Made by a program: the position numbers and the translations under genes. This document shows, piece by piece, positions 29,010 through 38,962 of a DNA stretch of 64,000 nt. Position 1 is the stretch's first letter, and each line of letters opens with the position of its first letter. The notes under the pieces were generated by a model. The model did no database searches and had not been told where the DNA came from. It saw nothing but the letters and a program-made list of their open reading frames with translations. This DNA comes from Pseudomonadota bacterium. GTDB lineage: Bacteria > Pseudomonadota > Gammaproteobacteria > Xanthomonadales > Rhodanobacteraceae. The stretch spans positions 1 through 64,000 of the forward strand of contig JAFEFO010000019.1 of NCBI GenBank assembly GCA_018240565.1, read 5' to 3'.

Positions 29010-29870
29010 ATGATCGGCAACATCATGTCGAACGTCCTCGTGCACGCACCACCGCGGAATTTGGCCGCGCAAGCCCAGCGCGGTCGCGCACGTCGGTCTG
29101 TCACGGTTTGCCAGAACGCAGCCGCCCGGCGTGGCGAGGATTGGTTGGTCGAGGAAGCGCCTGTCGAGTTGCGTTACAACGGCGAATCCTTCGCGGTGAT
29201 GATGGTCACGCCGACGGATCTGGAGGATTTCGCCTGCGGATTTGCGTTGAGCGAAGGCCACGTCGCGTGCGCTGGCGACATCCGCGGCGTGACGATAAAC
29301 GAATGGCTGGAAGGCTACGTGGTGGATATCGAGGCGGCGGTGGATGCCGACGCGACTTCACCGCGCCGCTTGCCCGCGCGCAGCGGTTGCGGCGTCTGCG
29401 GCAGCCGCCAACTCGAAGACGTGTTGCGGCCGACCGCGCGCGTGCCGGAAGGTCCCCTGCTCGAATCCGGCGCTCTGGAACGCGCGCTCGCGCAGCTGAC
29501 GCAAAGCCAGCCACTCAATGCCGGCACGGGCGCCGCACACGCCGCGGCATGGGCATCGCGTACCGGCGAGATTGCGTGCGTGCGCGAGGACGTGGGTCGC
29601 CACAATGCCCTGGACAAACTGCTCGGTGCGCTGGCACGCGACGGCGCCGACATCCGCAACGGTTTCGTGCTGGTGACCAGCCGCGCCAGTTACGAGATGG
29701 TGGTCAAGACCGCACGCCTGGGAATTGGCGTGCTGGCGGCGATTTCCGCGCCGACCGCACTCGGCGTCGAATTGGCGCACGCCAGCAACATCACCCTGGC
29801 AGGATTCGTGCGGCCCGGGCGGCATGTCGTGTACAGCCATCCGCAGCGCTTGCCCGGTGCGTGCACTTGA
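29010..29870 (+). CDS. fdhD: formate dehydrogenase accessory sulfurtransferase FdhD
   Basis: FdhD passes sulfur from a desulfurase to the molybdenum cofactor of formate-dehydrogenase-type enzymes. The product is 286 aa. Key features are EEAPVELRYNGESFAVMMVTP near residue 50, DFACGFALSEG, the sulfur-carrying CGVCG loop (Cys127/Cys130) and VREDVGRHNALDKLLG. The ATG at 29010 has an AGG 5 bases upstream; an ATG at 29025 is possible. Divergent placement from the YdeP-type enzyme strongly suggests they work together. Confidence 0.94.
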   Translation: MIGNIMSNVLVHAPPRNLAAQAQRGRARRSVTVCQNAAARRGEDWLVEEAPVELRYNGESFAVMMVTPTDLEDFACGFALSEGHVACAGDIRGVTINEWLEGYVVDIEAAVDADATSPRRLPARSGCGVCGSRQLEDVLRPTARVPEGPLLESGALERALAQLTQSQPLNAGTGAAHAAAWASRTGEIACVREDVGRHNALDKLLGALARDGADIRNGFVLVTSRASYEMVVKTARLGIGVLAAISAPTALGVELAHASNITLAGFVRPGRHVVYSHPQRLPGACT

Positions 29871-30055
29871 CGCGAGGCTTCGGGATGGGTGCGTTGCCGG
29901 ATTTTGCCGCACAAGGCACGCAGGCCATGACAGTCGAAGGCGTCGCAAGCTGGAATGAGCGGGCAGCCTTCGCGCATCCGGCCTTCCCGGCCCCCCCCGC
30001 GCTGTTCGTCGCGGGCTGAACCGTGGATACTGCGCACAGCCCAGGGGGAACGAGC

Positions 30056-31117
30056 ATGTCCATCGAGTCCGAATTGCTGCCGCAGGCGCTGGAGGATGCC
30101 TTCGCCCTGCCAGCCACGTTCTATACAAATCCACAAATTGCTGCGCGCGAGCGCGACTGCGTGTTCGCCCGGCACTGGCAACTCGTCGCGCACGTCGATC
30201 AGGTGCGCGAGGCAGGTGACCATGCGATCGCCGAAGTCGCCGGCGTGCCGCTGCTGATCGTGCGCGGCGACGACGGCGAACTGCGTGCGCTGCACAACGT
30301 CTGCCGGCATCGCGCGGGACCGCTGGCTACCTGCGAGGGACGGGGCGCGAAGGCCCTGCGTTGCAAATACCACGGCTGGACGTATCGTCTGGACGGCCAA
30401 TTGCGCAGCGCGCCGGAGATGGAAGGCGCGTGCGGCTTCGACGCGTCCGCCATACGCCTGCCGCAGGCGCGCGTGGCGCAATGGCAAAACCTGGTCTTCG
30501 CTGCGCTGGAATCCCCGCCGGCAATCACGGATGTCCTTGCAGGCATCGATGCGCGCATCGGCGCGCATCCGTTGGCCAGCTACGTGTTCGACCGCCGCAC
30601 CCGCTACGAGATTGGCTGCAACTGGAAGGCCTACGTCGACAATTACCTGGAAGGCTACCATGTGCCGCACATCCACCCGGCACTGAACCGGATGCTCGAC
30701 TACCGCAGCTACACCACGACGCTCGCGCCTTGGCATTCATTGCAATTCAGCCCGCTGGAAAGTGCCGACGCGCTCTACGGCAACGGCGATGCGCTGTACT
30801 ATTTCATCTGGCCGAACATCATGCTCAACATCCTGCCCGGGCGCCTGCAAACCAACCGCGTGGTGCCGCTCGCGCCGGATCGTTGCCGTGTCGATTTCGA
30901 CTATTTCTATCCCGCTGGCCGCAACGATGCCGCGCACCGCACGCAAGACGAGGCGTTCAGCGACGAGGTGCAGCGCGAGGACATCGCCATCTGCGAGCTC
31001 GTGCAGCATCGCCTTGCCTCCGGCTCGTATACCGCAGGTCGCCTGAATCCAAGGCGCGAAAGCGGCGTGTGGCATTTCCACGAGATGTATCGCGCCGCAC
31101 TGCGCGCGGATGCGTGA
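30056..31117 (+). CDS. Rieske aromatic ring-hydroxylating oxygenase, alpha-subunit type
   Basis: The 353-aa non-heme iron oxygenase has a Rieske [2Fe-2S] site, Cys83/His85 in CRHRAG and Cys103/His106 in CKYHGW. The catalytic domain has the mononuclear iron ligands in DNYLEGYHVPHIHPAL (about residues 193-208). No beta subunit, ferredoxin or reductase gene is adjacent, so electron partners must lie elsewhere. It is close to choline-monooxygenase/SRPBCC-type oxygenases in layout; the substrate is unknown. The ATG at 30056 follows AGGGGGAA. Two bases separate its stop from the response-regulator start, so it is probably in an operon with the two-component pair. Confidence 0.88.
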   Translation: MSIESELLPQALEDAFALPATFYTNPQIAARERDCVFARHWQLVAHVDQVREAGDHAIAEVAGVPLLIVRGDDGELRALHNVCRHRAGPLATCEGRGAKALRCKYHGWTYRLDGQLRSAPEMEGACGFDASAIRLPQARVAQWQNLVFAALESPPAITDVLAGIDARIGAHPLASYVFDRRTRYEIGCNWKAYVDNYLEGYHVPHIHPALNRMLDYRSYTTTLAPWHSLQFSPLESADALYGNGDALYYFIWPNIMLNILPGRLQTNRVVPLAPDRCRVDFDYFYPAGRNDAAHRTQDEAFSDEVQREDIAICELVQHRLASGSYTAGRLNPRRESGVWHFHEMYRAALRADA

Positions 31118-31119
31118 CC

Positions 31120-31797
31120 ATGCGCATCCTGCTGATCGAAGACCAGCGCGATATCGCCGCGAACATCTGGGACTATCTGGAACATCGCGGTTTCGTCATG
31201 GACCACACGGTCGATGGCGCTTCCGGCTTGCGCATGGCGCTGGATGGCGACTACGACGTGATCGTGCTTGACCTGGGCCTGCCCAAGCTCGATGGCCTGG
31301 ATGTGTGCCGCGCCCTGCGTGCGGCGAAGCGCGATACGCCGGTTCTGATGCTGACGGCGCGCGACACGCTCGACGACAAGCTGGTCGGCTTCGCGCAGGG
31401 TGCCGACGACTATGTGGTCAAACCGTTCGCGATGAAGGAAGTCGAGGCGCGCATTCGCGCACTGTACCGGCGCGGTCGCCTGCAAAACGGGCAGACGCTC
31501 GCGCTCGCCGACCTGCAGCTGGATCCGGTGCAGCGCATTGCCGAGCGCAATGGCCAGCGCCTGGCGCTCACGCATGCCGGCTTCACCCTGCTGGAAATGT
31601 TGCTGCGGCGCGCGCCGAACCTGGTGCGGCACGCCGAGCTGGCGCAGGCGTTGTGGGGCGAAGATGGCGGCGACATCGCCACCTTGCACACGCATCTGTC
31701 CGTATTGCGCAGCGCGCTGGACCGGCCGTTCGCCACGCACCTGTTGCACACCGTGCACGGTTTCGGCTATCGCCTGAAGGCTACGGCAGATGAATGA
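31120..31797 (+). CDS. OmpR-family response regulator
   Basis: The 225-aa protein has a receiver domain with acidic residues Glu7/Asp8, phosphoacceptor Asp51 (VIVLDLGLPKLDG), the LTARD switch segment and conserved Lys in YVVKPF. A winged-helix DNA-binding domain follows (FTLLEMLLRRAPNLVRHAEL to HTVHGFGYRLKA). It lies 2 bp after the Rieske gene and overlaps the kinase gene by 8 bases, so its partner is clear. The longer open frame upstream is a Rieske-gene shadow. Confidence 0.94.
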   Translation: MRILLIEDQRDIAANIWDYLEHRGFVMDHTVDGASGLRMALDGDYDVIVLDLGLPKLDGLDVCRALRAAKRDTPVLMLTARDTLDDKLVGFAQGADDYVVKPFAMKEVEARIRALYRRGRLQNGQTLALADLQLDPVQRIAERNGQRLALTHAGFTLLEMLLRRAPNLVRHAELAQALWGEDGGDIATLHTHLSVLRSALDRPFATHLLHTVHGFGYRLKATADE

Positions 31798-33094
31798 CTC
31801 GGCTACCGCGCCCGGCTTCCGGCGCCTGAGCCTGCGCGCCCGCGTCGCACTGACCTTCGCCGGACTCGGCCTTGTGGTCAGCGCCTGCGTGGCGATGGTT
31901 GCATTGCATTTTTCCGATGCCTACGTGCACCGCGTGATCGACGAGATCCTGCGCGTGGAGGGCGCGCACCTGCGCGACCAGTTCGTGCTCGCCGGCCATG
32001 TGCCGGGTCCGCAACTGCGCCACTTCGACGTCTACAGCGACGCGCCGGGCGAACCGCCGCCACCGGCCGAGTTCCAGTCGCTGGCGCCGGGCCTGCACGA
32101 GGTCACGAGCGGATATGGCGAGACGCACGTCGCCGTGTATGCGGTTGGCGCGCACCGGCTTTACGTGACGATCGACGTCGGCGAGGAAAGCGCGCGCGAG
32201 CGCCATCTGGCCCGCGACCTGCTTGCATTGGTCCTGCTCGGCACCGGATTGTCGGCGTGGCTGGGCTGGGCATGGGCCGGGCGTGCGATCGCGCCCGTGC
32301 GGCGGCTGGCGCAGCAGGTCGAAGTCCTCGAACCACCGCGTCGCGGCGCCACGCCGCTGGCGCCCGGATATGCCGCCGATGAGGTCGGTACGCTTGCGCA
32401 GGCGTTCGACCGATACCAGCAGAAACTGCACGATTATGTGCGCCGCGAACGCGCCTTCACCGCCGACGCCAGCCACGAGTTGCGCACGCCGCTGGCGGTG
32501 ATCCGCGGCGCGGTCGAGGTGATGCTCGACGGCGATGCCGGTCCCGCCGACGTGGCGCGCCTCAAGCGCATGCAGCGCGGCAGTGACGAATTGCGTGACC
32601 TGCTCGACGCCTTGCTCGTTCTCGCGCGCAGTGACGACGACGAATCCTTCATCGGCCATACGCCGGACCTGGATGCACTCGTCACCGGCCTGCTTGGCGA
32701 ACGCGCGGACATGCTGCATGAAAAGAATCTACGCGTGCAGCATGCCGGCGTGGCCAGCATTGCCGTGGCGGCGCCCCCGCGCGTGCTGGGCGTGGTGATC
32801 GGCAATATGCTGCGCGCCGCGACCGCGTTTGCGGAAGGCGGCGATCTCGATGTCGAGGTCACGCCCGCGCGCGTGCGCATCGCGCTGCGCCCGGCGGCGG
32901 CGTCGGGACTAACCCCCGTTCCGCGGGGGCGTGGCGTGGACGAGCGCGCCGACCGCGTGCTGGGCCTGGGCATGATTCGCCGCGTCTGCGAGCGTTGGGG
33001 CTGGAAGCTGGACGAGGGCGGCGACGGCGGTACGAGTCGCCATTTCGCGCTGCATTTGGCCGATTTCGACAGATCCCGGGCGGATTTAGGCTGA
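31790..33094 (+). CDS. sensor histidine kinase with degenerate ATP-binding domain
   Basis: The 434-aa inner-membrane kinase has an N-terminal helix (LTFAGLGLVVSACVAMVALHF), a periplasmic part to about residue 140 and a second helix (LLALVLLGTGLSAWLGWAWA). A HAMP-like linker follows, then the phosphorylated H-box ASHELRTPLAVIRG. The ATPase domain is unusual. The N-box reads GNMLRAATAF, with Ala where the metal-binding Asn is expected. The usual DxGxG of G1 is not visible (RIALRPAAASG), though a GLGM-type G2 remains. Whether it autophosphorylates is therefore uncertain. It overlaps the regulator gene (ATGA-like). Confidence 0.88.
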   Translation: MNDSATAPGFRRLSLRARVALTFAGLGLVVSACVAMVALHFSDAYVHRVIDEILRVEGAHLRDQFVLAGHVPGPQLRHFDVYSDAPGEPPPPAEFQSLAPGLHEVTSGYGETHVAVYAVGAHRLYVTIDVGEESARERHLARDLLALVLLGTGLSAWLGWAWAGRAIAPVRRLAQQVEVLEPPRRGATPLAPGYAADEVGTLAQAFDRYQQKLHDYVRRERAFTADASHELRTPLAVIRGAVEVMLDGDAGPADVARLKRMQRGSDELRDLLDALLVLARSDDDESFIGHTPDLDALVTGLLGERADMLHEKNLRVQHAGVASIAVAAPPRVLGVVIGNMLRAATAFAEGGDLDVEVTPARVRIALRPAAASGLTPVPRGRGVDERADRVLGLGMIRRVCERWGWKLDEGGDGGTSRHFALHLADFDRSRADLG

Positions 33095-33166
33095 AATTAA
33101 CAATCGCGGAGTAAATTGGCCGCGCTGCCTTTCCCTCTGTCCCCCAGCAGACGGGCAGCATCCCCA

Positions 33167-33204
33167 GCGGCCGCTCTTTCCCCAGGAGCGGCCGCTTCTA
33201 TTTT
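33167..33204 (+). terminator. Rho-independent terminator after the histidine kinase gene
   Basis: A perfect 10-bp GC stem (33167-33176 with 33186-33195) is followed by a T-rich stretch. It closes the Rieske-regulator-kinase unit. The next 146 bases up to the tRNA hold nothing recognisable. Confidence 0.85.
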
Positions 33205-33350
33205 CGGGGGATGGTGGGCCCGGCAAGACGAGGCCGAGCCCTTGCGCGATGCGAAGTTACGCAGCGCGCGCAAGACGGAGCCACCGCGCAAAGGATGTGC
33301 GGGCCGGCACCCCGCACCTGGGATGGTTCGGAGCGGGATTTGCCTTGATT

Positions 33351-33663
33351 TGGTGGGCCCACCAGGATTCGAACCTGGAACCAAAGGATTCACTTTGCCC
33401 GGATGTTTCCATCCGGAGTGGACTATCTCTTCACCCACAACTCGCGTCGTTAGGGTGCGGGACGCTCGTGCCTGTCATCAAGGGCGCTGTAGCCCTCAGG
33501 TAGTCTCTGCACCTTCCGGCGGTGTACCGCCGGCTTGGCTCAGGGTTGCCATCGACTTGCGCCGCTCAGGGTTCCCTGAATTCATCCCGATTCCATCCAT
33601 GCGTTTCCGCATGGCGGCACCATTTCGATGAGTCCTCTGCTCTAACCGTTGAGCTATAGGCCC
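33351..33663 (-). tRNA. tRNA-Ile(CAU), interrupted by a group I intron
   Basis: On the minus strand the two exons, 33628-33663 (36 nt, ending in the anticodon CAT) and 33351-33391 (41 nt, ending CCA), join to a normal 77-nt tRNA. The acceptor stem is GGGCCTA/TGGGCCC-like, the D arm is present, the anticodon loop is CTCATAA on a 5-bp stem, the T loop is GGTTCGAATCC and the CCA is encoded. The CAU anticodon with this body matches the minor AUA-reading isoleucine tRNA, whose C34 is converted to lysidine by TilS (not in the window), rather than methionine tRNA. The intron sits immediately 3' of the anticodon. Confidence 0.93.
33392..33627 (-). ncRNA. group I self-splicing intron (IC3-like) in tRNA-Ile
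   Basis: The 236-nt intervening sequence has the group I core: GATGGCAACCCTGAGCCAAG, then GGTGCAGAGACTACC, and later GTGAAGAGATAGTCC, matching P3, P4, P6, P7 and J segments of the Azoarcus tRNA-Ile ribozyme from memory. The 5' exon ends in T, able to form the U-G pair with the internal guide GTG, and the intron ends in G. P2 (33597-33614) and P9 (33400-33417) are perfect 7-bp stems capped by GAAA tetraloops on the RNA strand. There is no internal reading frame. The same insertion site is known in Azoarcus. Confidence 0.93.
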
Positions 33664-33672
33664 GTGGCGGGA

Positions 33673-33701
33673 ATGTTAGGCGAAGCCGCCTTGATTGACC
33701 A
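33673..33701 (-). promoter_or_regulatory. candidate promoter of the tRNA-Ile gene
   Basis: On the minus strand, TGGTCA (33696-33701) and TAACAT (33673-33678) are 17 bases apart, about 10 bases before the mature 5' end. The -35 overlaps the divergent HNH promoter. Confidence 0.5.
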
Positions 33702-33722
33702 GAATAATTATTGGCTTATGAT
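33695..33722 (+). promoter_or_regulatory. candidate promoter of the HNH gene
   Basis: TTGACC (33695-33700) and TATGAT (33717-33722) are 16 bases apart in an AT-rich patch. The predicted start is only about 3 bases before the ATG at 33732, suggesting a nearly leaderless message. Confidence 0.55.
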
Positions 33723-33731
33723 AATTTTCAT

Positions 33732-34112
33732 ATGCACAAAAGAACTCGCTGTTGCATCTGCCGCAAGCCGCTCGGCGGCAGACAAAGGAAATATTGTTCG
33801 CGCCTTTGCAAGAACAAGGACACCAACCATCATCATCAAAGTTACGCTGCGCAACAGGCAAGAGGCTTGTCGCGAAAACTGGAATTGATGGCGGAATTCG
33901 GTACTTGTTGTACACGCTGCGGCTATGATCGCAACTATGCGGCCTTGACTTGGCATCATCGCGACCCTGCGGTCAAGAGCTTCGAGATGGACATGCGTTC
34001 GTTATCGAACCGAGGCAGCATGGAGATTCGCAACGAAGCTCGAAAGTGCGTGCTGCTTTGCGCGAACTGCCACGCAGAAGAACACTACCCACAATTCGCC
34101 AAGCGAAAATGA
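33732..34112 (+). CDS. small HNH-type endonuclease-like zinc protein
   Basis: The 126-aa protein has two zinc-binding parts. The N-terminal treble-clef-like finger is RCCICRKPLGGRQRKYCSRLC (residues 6-26), listed here as CCIC and CSRLC with a basic spacer. The C-terminal HNH-like core has CTRCGY, LTWHHRDP and CVLLCANCHAEEH. The pattern fits a widespread family of small HNH proteins found in phages and bacteria. It is divergent from the intron-bearing tRNA, with overlapping promoters, and ends at a shared terminator. Its codons are more AT-rich than the neighbours, suggesting acquisition. Nuclease activity and any link to the intron are unproven. Confidence 0.75.
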   Translation: MHKRTRCCICRKPLGGRQRKYCSRLCKNKDTNHHHQSYAAQQARGLSRKLELMAEFGTCCTRCGYDRNYAALTWHHRDPAVKSFEMDMRSLSNRGSMEIRNEARKCVLLCANCHAEEHYPQFAKRK

Positions 34113-34136
34113 CAAACCCCGCGAGCGCGGGGTTTG
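34113..34136. terminator. bidirectional terminator between HNH gene and rpoD
   Basis: A perfect 10-bp stem (34113-34122 with 34127-34136), loop GAGC, with AAA and TTT arms, lies between the convergent stop codons. Confidence 0.9.
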
Positions 34137-34160
34137 TTGAAGATCGTGCGTTGGCGGCGC

Positions 34161-36008
<1,848 letters not shown>

Positions 36009-36068
36009 GGGGGCGGGGACTTCAAGCGTGAATACAAGACTGAAAAGTATAGGAGGGCTGTCAAATCC

Positions 36069-36506
36069 TCAGGTTTCCAGCCAGAACGTGACCGGTCCGT
36101 CGTTGACGAGACTTACCTGCATATGGGCGCCAAATCGCCCGATTTCCACCGGGGAGTGCCGATTCTTCGCGATTTCCACGAGCCGATCGAACCAGCGCCG
36201 CCCGGCTTCGGGAGTGGCGGCGGTAGTAAAACTTGGCCGCATCCCGGAACGGGTGTCGGCGGCGAGCGTGAACTGCGAAACCAGCAACAGCCCGCCGCCG
36301 GTATCGGCGAGCGAACGGTTCATTTTGCCGGCATCATCCGCGAACACCCGGTAGCCCAGCAGGCGTTCGCACATGCGCTGAGCCTGCGCCTCGCCGTCCT
36401 CCGGCTGCACGGCGACGAGCGCGAGCAGGCCCGGCCCGATGCAGCCGACCGGCGCGCCCTCCACGTCCACGGCGGCCTGCGTGACGCGCTGGATCAGGGC
36501 GATCAT
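36069..36506 (-). CDS. dtd: D-aminoacyl-tRNA deacylase
   Basis: Dtd hydrolyses D-amino acids (and Gly mischarged on tRNA-Ala) from tRNA. The product is 145 aa, the standard length. It starts [17 protein letters not shown] and contains [17 protein letters not shown] and the Gly-cisPro-bearing end [13 protein letters not shown]. It is divergent from the acyltransferase gene, 50 bp away. Confidence 0.96.
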   Translation of the reverse strand: MIALIQRVTQAAVDVEGAPVGCIGPGLLALVAVQPEDGEAQAQRMCERLLGYRVFADDAGKMNRSLADTGGGLLLVSQFTLAADTRSGMRPSFTTAATPEAGRRWFDRLVEIAKNRHSPVEIGRFGAHMQVSLVNDGPVTFWLET

Positions 36507-36556
36507 CGATCCTTTCCCTGCCGGTACAATCGCGGTTTTCCGATTCTGTCGCCTTG

Positions 36557-37456
36557 ATGCGTTGGCATGTCGCCACCTTGTATTTCCTGTTGCGCCTGAC
36601 CGGCCGCCTGCCGTTGCGCACCCTGCACGGCATCGGCGCCGCGCTGGGCTGGCTGCTGTGGCGGTTGCCGAACCCGCTGCGGCGCAAGGCGGTGCAGACC
36701 CTGTCTCATGTAAAAACGCAATTCGGCACGAAAAGCAGTCACGAAATGCTCAAGCCGGCCTTGATCGAAACCGGCAAAGGCGCTCTGGAGCTTTGCAAGA
36801 TCTGGTCCGGAAACCCGCAGGCGACGCTGGCCCTGGTCCGTGACGTCCGCGGCGGCGAATTGTTTGACCAGGCATTGGCTTCCGGCAAGGGGCTCATCAT
36901 CGCCGCGCCGCACCTGGGTTGCTGGGAACTGCTCAATTTCTGGCTGTGCAGCCGCACGTCCATTGCCATCGCCTACCGGCCGCCGCGCCGACCCGAAATC
37001 GAACCCCTGCTGATCCGCGCGCGCGGCGCTCTCGCCGCCGAACAGGTGCGCGCCGATGGCGCTGCCGGAGTTCGCGCCTTGTACAAGCGCCTTCTCGCCG
37101 GCGGCGTGGTCGGGATTCTCCCGGATCAGCAGCCCAAGGCTGGCGAAGGCGAATTCGCGCCGTTCTTCGGCACGCCAGCGCTGACCATGGTGCTGCTCTC
37201 GCGCCTCGCGCAGCGCACGGGCGCGATGGTGTTGTTCGCGTTCGCCGAACGCCTGCCGCGCGGAACTGGTTTTCGCGTCCACATCCTGCCCGCCCCCGCC
37301 GGCATCGCCGATCCTGACCTGTCAGTGGCCGTCACCGCCCTCAATCACGGGGTCGAGGATTGCGTGGCGCTGGCACCGGCGCAATACCAATGGGCCTACA
37401 AGCGTTATTCAATCCGGCCCCCGAACGAGTCGACTAGACCTTCGACAGGCGTTTGA
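36557..37456 (+). CDS. LpxL/HtrB-family lysophospholipid acyltransferase
   Basis: The 299-aa inner-membrane enzyme resembles lipid A late acyltransferases. It has a basic N-terminus with a hydrophobic segment ([19 protein letters not shown]). The HxxxxE motif is in [13 protein letters not shown] (about residues 120-125). [21 protein letters not shown] is a further family block. The exact acceptor (lipid A or another lipid) cannot be read. The ATG at 36557 follows a TTG that is one codon longer. The 3' end overlaps the convergent TPR gene by 23 bases. Confidence 0.85.
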   Translation: MRWHVATLYFLLRLTGRLPLRTLHGIGAALGWLLWRLPNPLRRKAVQTLSHVKTQFGTKSSHEMLKPALIETGKGALELCKIWSGNPQATLALVRDVRGGELFDQALASGKGLIIAAPHLGCWELLNFWLCSRTSIAIAYRPPRRPEIEPLLIRARGALAAEQVRADGAAGVRALYKRLLAGGVVGILPDQQPKAGEGEFAPFFGTPALTMVLLSRLAQRTGAMVLFAFAERLPRGTGFRVHILPAPAGIADPDLSVAVTALNHGVEDCVALAPAQYQWAYKRYSIRPPNESTRPSTGV

Positions 37457-37751
37457 GAAACACGGTCATTTCCTTTTCCGCCTGCTTGTCGCCACGCCTC
37501 ATCGCAGCAGTGATGCCGCTGCGGTAGGCGTCGATCGCAGCGTTCGCATCGCCGGAATCGACCAGCGACTTGCCGAGCAGTTTCCACGCCGCCGAATAAT
37601 CCGGATCGAATTCCAGCGCGCGGCGCAGTTCGGCGATGGCGTTGGCGCCTTGCCCATCCGCGAGCAAGGCACTGGCCAAGCCCACGCGCAGCAGGGCGCC
37701 GTCGCGCGGCCCGCCGCACAGCGCGCGCAGGCTGGCGACGCGATTGCTCAT
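37434..37751 (-). CDS. small tetratricopeptide-repeat protein, 105 aa
   Basis: The protein carries about two TPR units (VGLASALLADGQGANAIAEL and ALEFDPDYSAAWKLLGKSL are consecutive helical segments, then GDANAAIDAYRSGI). It probably acts as a protein-binding adaptor. The start ATG at 37751 overlaps the patatin stop (ATGA), so it is the third gene of the hbdH-patatin unit. The longer open frame upstream shadows the patatin gene. Confidence 0.8.
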   Translation of the reverse strand: MSNRVASLRALCGGPRDGALLRVGLASALLADGQGANAIAELRRALEFDPDYSAAWKLLGKSLVDSGDANAAIDAYRSGITAAMRRGDKQAEKEMTVFLKRLSKV

Positions 37752-38962
37752 TTGCCGCGATGGATGTCGTGGGTGACCGCGCCGGTTCCGGCCGGCGGTC
37801 GCGTGAAATACTCCGGATGCGCGAGGCTCGCGCGCATGTCGGCGAGCCCCGCTGCCCAATGTTCGCGCATCGTTGCATCGCCAAAGGCGTAGTCCTTGTA
37901 CTGTTCTTCGTAGGACTTGGCGCGATAGATCAGGTGCACCACGTTCAGGCATTGCGCGCCGAGCCAGGGTTCGAGCTGGCGCCGCAGGGCCTGTGGAACG
38001 CGCCGACCCGGCAGGGTCATCAGCTCGTGCAGCGCCATGCGCAGGCGCTGGCGTTCAGCCATGCGGTCGGTGCCGCTGCGCGTGCGGCTGGAATACTGGA
38101 TGTCCTTCTGCCGTTCGAGCACATCGGCGAGATTGCGCGGCGCCTCGCCGCGTGCGCTCCACAAATCGACCTGCAGGGCCAGCATGTCGCCGTGCGGTTC
38201 GCTGTCGATGACGTATTCGAGTGGCGTGTTCGAGACCACGCCACCGTCCCAGTAGAACTCGCCGTCGATTTCCACTGCGGGAAATCCCGGTGGCAGCGCG
38301 CCGGAAGCCATCACATGTTCGGCGCGGATCTGCGTGCGGCGATTGTCGAAGTAGGCGAAGTTGCCACTGCGCACATTGACCGCGCCAACCGCGAAGCGCG
38401 GCGCGCCGCGATGGTTGATGCGTTCGAAGTCGACGAGTTCCTCGAGTGTGCTTTTCAACGGCGCGGTGCTGTAGAAACTGGCGCTGGCCGGATCACGCGC
38501 GTTCCACAGCGTCGCCGGCGGACGCGGCACGAAGAAGCCGCTTTGCCCGAACGCGAGAGCGTCCAGTGCGCTGGCTGCATTGGACAGGCTGCGCCAGGGT
38601 TCGATGCCGACGAAGGCGGACAGCCAGCGGCGCCGCCACGTTGCCGTGCGTCGCGCCAGCGGCAGCGCCGGCGTGGAAACGCGTTCCCAGAATTGCCGCA
38701 GGCGCGCAACACGTTGCGCGGGCGCGTTGCCGGCCAGGATCGCCGCATTGATCGCGCCGATGGAAATGCCCGCGAACCAGTTCGGCGCGATGCCCGCTTC
38801 CGCCAGGCCTTCATAGACGCCGCATTGGTAGGCGCCGAGCGCGCCGCCACCCTGCAGCACCAGGGCGACGTTGGCGTAGCCGCGCGCCGCCAGCGCTGGC
38901 GTCATGGTGGTTTTGCGCGGCCGTGAGGTCGTGGACTTTTTTGCGACGCGCGCTTTTGCCAT
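37748..38962 (-). CDS. patatin-like phospholipase (DUF3734-type)
   Basis: The 404-aa serine lipase starts with a basic N-terminus. The patatin core has the oxyanion loop LQGGGALGAYQCGVYEGL, nucleophile Ser67 in GISIGAINA and catalytic Asp239 in WDGGVVSNTPLEYV. The C-terminal part (LWSARGEAPRNLADVLERQK onward) matches DUF3734-containing patatins. It is translationally coupled to hbdH upstream and the TPR gene downstream (ATGA overlaps on both sides). Legionella has a comparable bdhA-patD pair. A role in lipid or polyhydroxybutyrate-linked turnover is inferred from the context. Confidence 0.9.
   Translation of the reverse strand: MAKARVAKKSTTSRPRKTTMTPALAARGYANVALVLQGGGALGAYQCGVYEGLAEAGIAPNWFAGISIGAINAAILAGNAPAQRVARLRQFWERVSTPALPLARRTATWRRRWLSAFVGIEPWRSLSNAASALDALAFGQSGFFVPRPPATLWNARDPASASFYSTAPLKSTLEELVDFERINHRGAPRFAVGAVNVRSGNFAYFDNRRTQIRAEHVMASGALPPGFPAVEIDGEFYWDGGVVSNTPLEYVIDSEPHGDMLALQVDLWSARGEAPRNLADVLERQKDIQYSSRTRSGTDRMAERQRLRMALHELMTLPGRRVPQALRRQLEPWLGAQCLNVVHLIYRAKSYEEQYKDYAFGDATMREHWAAGLADMRASLAHPEYFTRPPAGTGAVTHDIHRGK

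Noticed and set aside
33205..33350. Possible second tRNA or small RNA before the tRNA-Ile 3' end
   Set aside because: No cloverleaf, promoter or terminator could be drawn; only unpatterned GC-rich sequence is seen.
33392..33627. Reading the split tRNA as a pseudogene or as tRNA-Met
   Set aside because: The exons rejoin exactly at the group I boundaries into a well-paired tRNA. The GGGCC acceptor and the anticodon arm fit isoleucine(CAU) better than either methionine tRNA.
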